Shown here: positions 39,243 to 41,847 of the stretch, one piece after another
How the letters are laid out: every line of letters begins with the position of its first letter
How positions within the stretch are numbered: the first letter of the stretch is position 1
NCBI RefSeq assembly: GCF_013415325.1
Contig: NZ_JACBYE010000039.1
Span: forward strand, 1-41,847
Reading direction: 5' to 3'
Length of the DNA: 41,847 nt
Origin: Sanguibacter inulinus
GTDB lineage: Bacteria > Actinomycetota > Actinomycetes > Actinomycetales > Cellulomonadaceae
Notes under the pieces: generated by a model
What the model was told of the DNA's origin: nothing
What the model saw: the letters and a program-made list of their open reading frames with translations, nothing else
Databases searched by the model: none
Translations under genes and position numbers: made by a program

Positions 39243-40408
39243 GCGTCGGCGACCGACCCCTGGCTCGTGCTGTCCTGGCCCTCGTCGGTGCCGGTCGGAC
39301 CGGTCACAGTCGAGTCGCCCTCGGACGTGTCGTCCTCTGACGTGCCACGGTCGGTCGACCCGGCCGCAGCCGTCTCGACCGGGGTTGTCTCGACCGGGGT
39401 CGTCTCCTGGACCGAGTCGTCGAGCGTCATCTCGGCCTGGCCCGTGCCGCCGTCGTGGTCGTCGGCTGGCTCAGCCTGAGACTTGGTGTCCACAACCGGC
39501 TTGGTCTGAGATGCGGCCTCCGCAGCCGGATCAGCCTGAGACTCGGTCTCCGCAACCGGCTCAGTCTGAGACGCGGCCTCCGTGGCGCTCGCGTCGGCTG
39601 CAGCCGCAGGCTGCGTGCCGAGGTCGACGATCTCCACGGTCATCTCGTCGATCACGGGAGCGTCGTCCGGCCAGTCGGTCGGGTGCGGCTCGACGTCGGT
39701 CTCGGAGTGCGCACCGCAGCCGTGGTCGAGGGAGACCACGCGGCCGTCGTCCTCGGACCACTCGTTGGCGCAGACGCCGAACACCTGGCCGAGAGACCCC
39801 TGCAGCAGCACCAAGAAGCCGCAGGACCCGCAGTCCGACGCGGCCTGGACCGAGCCCGGCGTGGTCGGCCCGCGAGAACCTGCGTACCAGCGCTGCGCGG
39901 CCTCGTCGCGCCCCTCGGGCGAGAGCACCCGGGCGCGTGCGAGGGCGAGCTCTTCGATCGCGACGCGGTCTTCTTCCTCGTCCCCGGTCGGCGTGTAGCC
40001 GGGCACCAGGCGCGGGTCGTCGGCGCGGAAGGGCAGCACGTCGCCGGGGCCGATGTCGCCCGGGCGCAGACGCTCGGACCACGGGAGCCACTCGGGGGCG
40101 AGGATCGCCTCGGCGCCGGGCAGGAGCTCGACCTCGCAGACCGTGACGGTCTTCGAGCGGGGGGCACGGGCGACAGTGACGGTCCAGTGCCACCCGCGGT
40201 AGCCGCGCATCGTGCACGCGAAGGTGTGGGACGCCAGGCGGTCGGCGTCCATCGTGGCGGCGAGGTGCTCGCCGACGTCGCCAGGGTGCTCGGCGGCCTC
40301 GCGCGCGGCTGAGAGCGCGACGTCGACAGCGTCGACGAGCACCGCGTCGACCTTGGGGCGAGCGGCGCGTGGCCGCTTCGCCGGGGTGGGCAGTGTTGCA
40401 GCTGGCAT
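39239..40408 (-). CDS. DUF3027 domain protein, 389 aa
   Basis: This is an actinobacterial protein of unknown function. The DUF3027 core spans about 20-245: HTFACTMRGYRGWHWTVTVA, VCEVELLPGAEAILAPEWLP, then WSERLRPGDIGPGDVLP. A cysteine-rich segment holds CGSCGF, VFGVCANEW and DHGCGAH, which may bind zinc. From about residue 265 the chain is acidic and repetitive, with four ten-residue units beginning SQ. AGGA lies five bases before the ATG, and the gene starts seven bases after the cold-shock gene stop, so the two are probably co-transcribed. Confidence 0.88.
   Translation of the reverse strand: MPAATLPTPAKRPRAARPKVDAVLVDAVDVALSAAREAAEHPGDVGEHLAATMDADRLASHTFACTMRGYRGWHWTVTVARAPRSKTVTVCEVELLPGAEAILAPEWLPWSERLRPGDIGPGDVLPFRADDPRLVPGYTPTGDEEEDRVAIEELALARARVLSPEGRDEAAQRWYAGSRGPTTPGSVQAASDCGSCGFLVLLQGSLGQVFGVCANEWSEDDGRVVSLDHGCGAHSETDVEPHPTDWPDDAPVIDEMTVEIVDLGTQPAAAADASATEAASQTEPVAETESQADPAAEAASQTKPVVDTKSQAEPADDHDGGTGQAEMTLDDSVQETTPVETTPVETAAAGSTDRGTSEDDTSEGDSTVTGPTGTDEGQDSTSQGSVADA
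39475..39594. repeat. Tandem repeat in the DUF3027 gene (two 60-base copies, 30-base subunits)
   Basis: Two related 60-base units, each made of two 30-base subunits starting GCCTGAGAC or GTCTGAGA, encode SQTEPVAETE, SQADPAAEAA, SQTKPVVDTK and SQAEPADDHD. The copies differ by several substitutions, so the duplication is older than the ACCAGC repeat. Confidence 0.8.
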
Positions 40409-40414
40409 GTGTTC

Positions 40415-40798
40415 CTAAGCCTCGATGTCGTCGGCGACGGCGCGCAGCACCGTGGCGACCTTCGTCGCCGTCGACTTCTCTGGGTATCGTCCCCGACGCA
40501 GGGAGCTGCCGACGGTGTCGAGCAACGTGATGAGGTCTTCCACGATGACGGCCATGTCGTGGGCGGGCTTGCGCTGCGCCTTCGCGACAGAGGGGACAGG
40601 GTCGAGGAACTTCACCGAGAGCGCCTGCGGGCCCTTGCGGCCGTCGGCCACGCCGAACTCGACCTTGGCACCGGGCTTCAGGGCGGTGACTCCCTCGGGG
40701 AGCGCGGAGGCGTGCAGGAAGACCTGCTCGCCGTCGTCGCTGGCGATGAAGCCGAAACCGCGTTCGGTGTCGAAGAACTTGACCTTGCCGGTGGGCAC
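40415..40798 (-). CDS. Cold-shock-domain protein with C-terminal extension
   Basis: Residues 1-65 are a cold-shock domain that binds single-stranded nucleic acid: GKVKFFDTERGFGFIASDDG carries RNP1, and QVFLHASAL carries RNP2. A further 60 residues (VAKAQRKPAHDMAVIVEDLI, then DTVGSSLRRGRYPEKSTATK) form a helical extension that classical 67-residue CspA proteins lack but that is common in actinobacterial homologues near DUF3027 genes, as far as I recall. The start is a GTG with GAGG six bases upstream. First gene of the three-gene group leading to the sacsin-like ATPase. Confidence 0.92.
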   Translation of the reverse strand: MPTGKVKFFDTERGFGFIASDDGEQVFLHASALPEGVTALKPGAKVEFGVADGRKGPQALSVKFLDPVPSVAKAQRKPAHDMAVIVEDLITLLDTVGSSLRRGRYPEKSTATKVATVLRAVADDIEA

Positions 40799-40835
40799 GT
40801 GAAACCTCGAGGTGCTCGTCGGGACATGACCTCAC

Positions 40836-40841
40836 AGGATA
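40836..40841 (-). promoter_or_regulatory. Possible -10 of the cold-shock gene
   Basis: Minus-strand TATCCT lies 38 bases before the GTG. A small CGGGC/GCCCG hairpin lies just upstream of it. GATAAT at 40878-40873 is another candidate. Neither has a good -35. Confidence 0.3.
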
Positions 40842-41008
40842 CCGGGCAGGCGCCCGACGGTGAGTCCCGATCATTATCCGCGCACAACCCCTCTCCTGCC
40901 TAACCGCCACGAGATCCCCCTGGTCTTCACCCGGTCGCGCACGCGCGTCCGGTCACGTTCTCCGTCCCGGCCCGCCCCTCACACCCCCAGCCGTGGCTGC
41001 GCCTTGCC

Positions 41009-41014
41009 TACACT
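41009..41014 (+). promoter_or_regulatory. Probable -10 giving a leaderless SDR mRNA
   Basis: TACACT ends six bases before the ATG at 41021, and no ribosome binding site is present. Transcription would begin at the ATG itself, a common arrangement in actinobacteria. Confidence 0.5.
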
Positions 41015-41020
41015 GACGCG

Positions 41021-41788
41021 ATGTACCTCCAGCACCTGTTCGGCCTCGACGGACGCACGGCCCTCGTCACGGGCGGCAGCTCCGGGATCGGCCGGGCGAT
41101 CACGCTCGCGCTGGCCGGCGCCGGTGCGCACGTCCTGGTCGCCGCTCGCACAGCGTCCGCGATCGACGAGACCGTCGCGGCCGTGCGGGCCGCGGGCGGC
41201 TCGGCAGACGGCATCGTCGCCGACCTCTCGACCCGCGCCGGGGCGCACGCCCTCGCCGACGCTGCCACGGACGCCGCGCGGACGGTCGACGTGCTCGTCA
41301 GCTCCGCCGGCATCAACCTGCGACCGCCGATGGTCGACCTCGACGAGACGGTCTGGGACGCGACGATGGCCGTCAACCTGGAGGCCCCGTTCCTCCTCGG
41401 TCAGCGCCTCGCCCCGGCGATGGCCGAGCGTGGTCACGGGCGGCTGATCCACATCAGCTCGCAGCAGGCGCACCGTGCCTTCGCGACGAGCGGCGCCTAC
41501 GGGGTGTCCAAGGCGGCCGTCGAGGCCCTGGCCCGGTCGCAGGCCGAGGCCTGGTCACCCCACGGCGTCACCGCGAACGTCCTGGTCCCCGGATTTGTCC
41601 CGACCCCGCTCAACCGCCGGCTGAGCTCCGACCCGGCGACCGTCGCAGCGCTCGCCGCGCGGACCCTCGTGGGCCGCAACGGCCACCCGGACGACTTCGC
41701 CGGGGCGGCCGTCTTCCTCGCCAGCCCGGCGTCGGCCTATGTCACCGGCCAGTCGATCGCCGTGGACGGCGGCTTCTCCGTCCACTGA
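41021..41788 (+). CDS. Short-chain dehydrogenase/reductase (SDR) family oxidoreductase
   Basis: Classical SDR of 255 residues. The cofactor motif is TGGSSGIG (17-24), DLS near 70 follows the usual acidic position, and the catalytic residues are Ser (146/147, HISSQQ), Tyr160 and Lys164 (YGVSK). The NNAG motif is SSAG here (94-97). The C-terminus is SAYVTGQSIAVDGGFSV, typical of gluconate 5-dehydrogenase or 3-oxoacyl reductase relatives. The substrate cannot be deduced. It is divergent from the cold-shock gene and appears to stand alone. The last 59 bases of the window hold no feature I can support. Confidence 0.93.
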   Translation: MYLQHLFGLDGRTALVTGGSSGIGRAITLALAGAGAHVLVAARTASAIDETVAAVRAAGGSADGIVADLSTRAGAHALADAATDAARTVDVLVSSAGINLRPPMVDLDETVWDATMAVNLEAPFLLGQRLAPAMAERGHGRLIHISSQQAHRAFATSGAYGVSKAAVEALARSQAEAWSPHGVTANVLVPGFVPTPLNRRLSSDPATVAALAARTLVGRNGHPDDFAGAAVFLASPASAYVTGQSIAVDGGFSVH

Positions 41789-41847
41789 GGACAGCCTCCA
41801 CCGTCCTGCTCCCTATCTCCCCGCCCCACTCCTGCTCCTCCCCATTC

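Overview
The window is a nearly complete flagellar gene cluster from a high-GC actinobacterium. Strong G/C at third codon positions, GTG starts, Ala/Pro-rich linkers, a DUF3027 gene, a CsrA/FliW pair and a WhiG/FliA-type sigma factor all fit a motile member of the Micrococcales (Cellulomonas/Sanguibacter/Oerskovia-like). The genus is inferred from gene content only. I see no tRNA, rRNA, insertion sequence or CRISPR array.

Layout. At the left edge, the 5' part of cheA (minus) lies divergent from csrA and a small unknown gene (plus). From 1.8 to 30.8 kb almost every gene is on the minus strand. Read in the direction of transcription these are: sigma factor and a family 2 glycosyltransferase; flagellin; fliD-fliS-FliT-like gene; the 12-gene basal body and hook operon flgB-flgC-fliE-fliF-fliG-fliH-fliI-fliJ-(NlpC/P60 hydrolase)-fliK-flgD-flgE; flbD-motA-motB-fliL; then fliM-fliN-fliO-fliP-fliQ-fliR-flhB-flhA and an FlhF-like gene. 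At 31.2 kb a plus-strand operon runs the other way: flgN-flgK-flgL-fliW followed by an EAL/HDOD signalling gene. A strong hairpin closes this block at 35.8 kb. The right end (35.8-41.8 kb) is not flagellar: a large sacsin-like GHKL ATPase gene, a DUF3027 gene and a cold-shock-domain gene form a minus-strand group, and an SDR oxidoreductase gene faces away on the plus strand.

How it works together. Six transcription starts (cheA, fliM, flbD, flgB, flagellin, flgN) share one promoter motif, CCTCAT followed by a constant spacing to a CCGAT-like -10 (CTCA-N16-NCCGANNN). This is what a FliA/WhiG-family sigma factor would read, and that sigma gene sits in the same cluster at 29886-30797. So most of the regulon can be read from this window. 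A second layer is suggested by csrA, fliW and a flagellin leader with two ACGGA sites, one in a hairpin loop and one at the ribosome binding site. That matches the known Gram-positive FliW-CsrA-flagellin homeostasis switch. Several promoters also carry GGGTGA/TCACCC elements just upstream, possibly the site of an unidentified regulator.

Points that stand out: an FlhF homologue whose P-loop is gone; a FliM without the N-terminal CheY-P-binding peptide and with the -10 element overlapping its longest start codon; an NlpC/P60 hydrolase gene in the hook operon; no flgF, flgG, flgJ or flgM in the window; and an 11-copy hexanucleotide repeat inside the sacsin-like gene.
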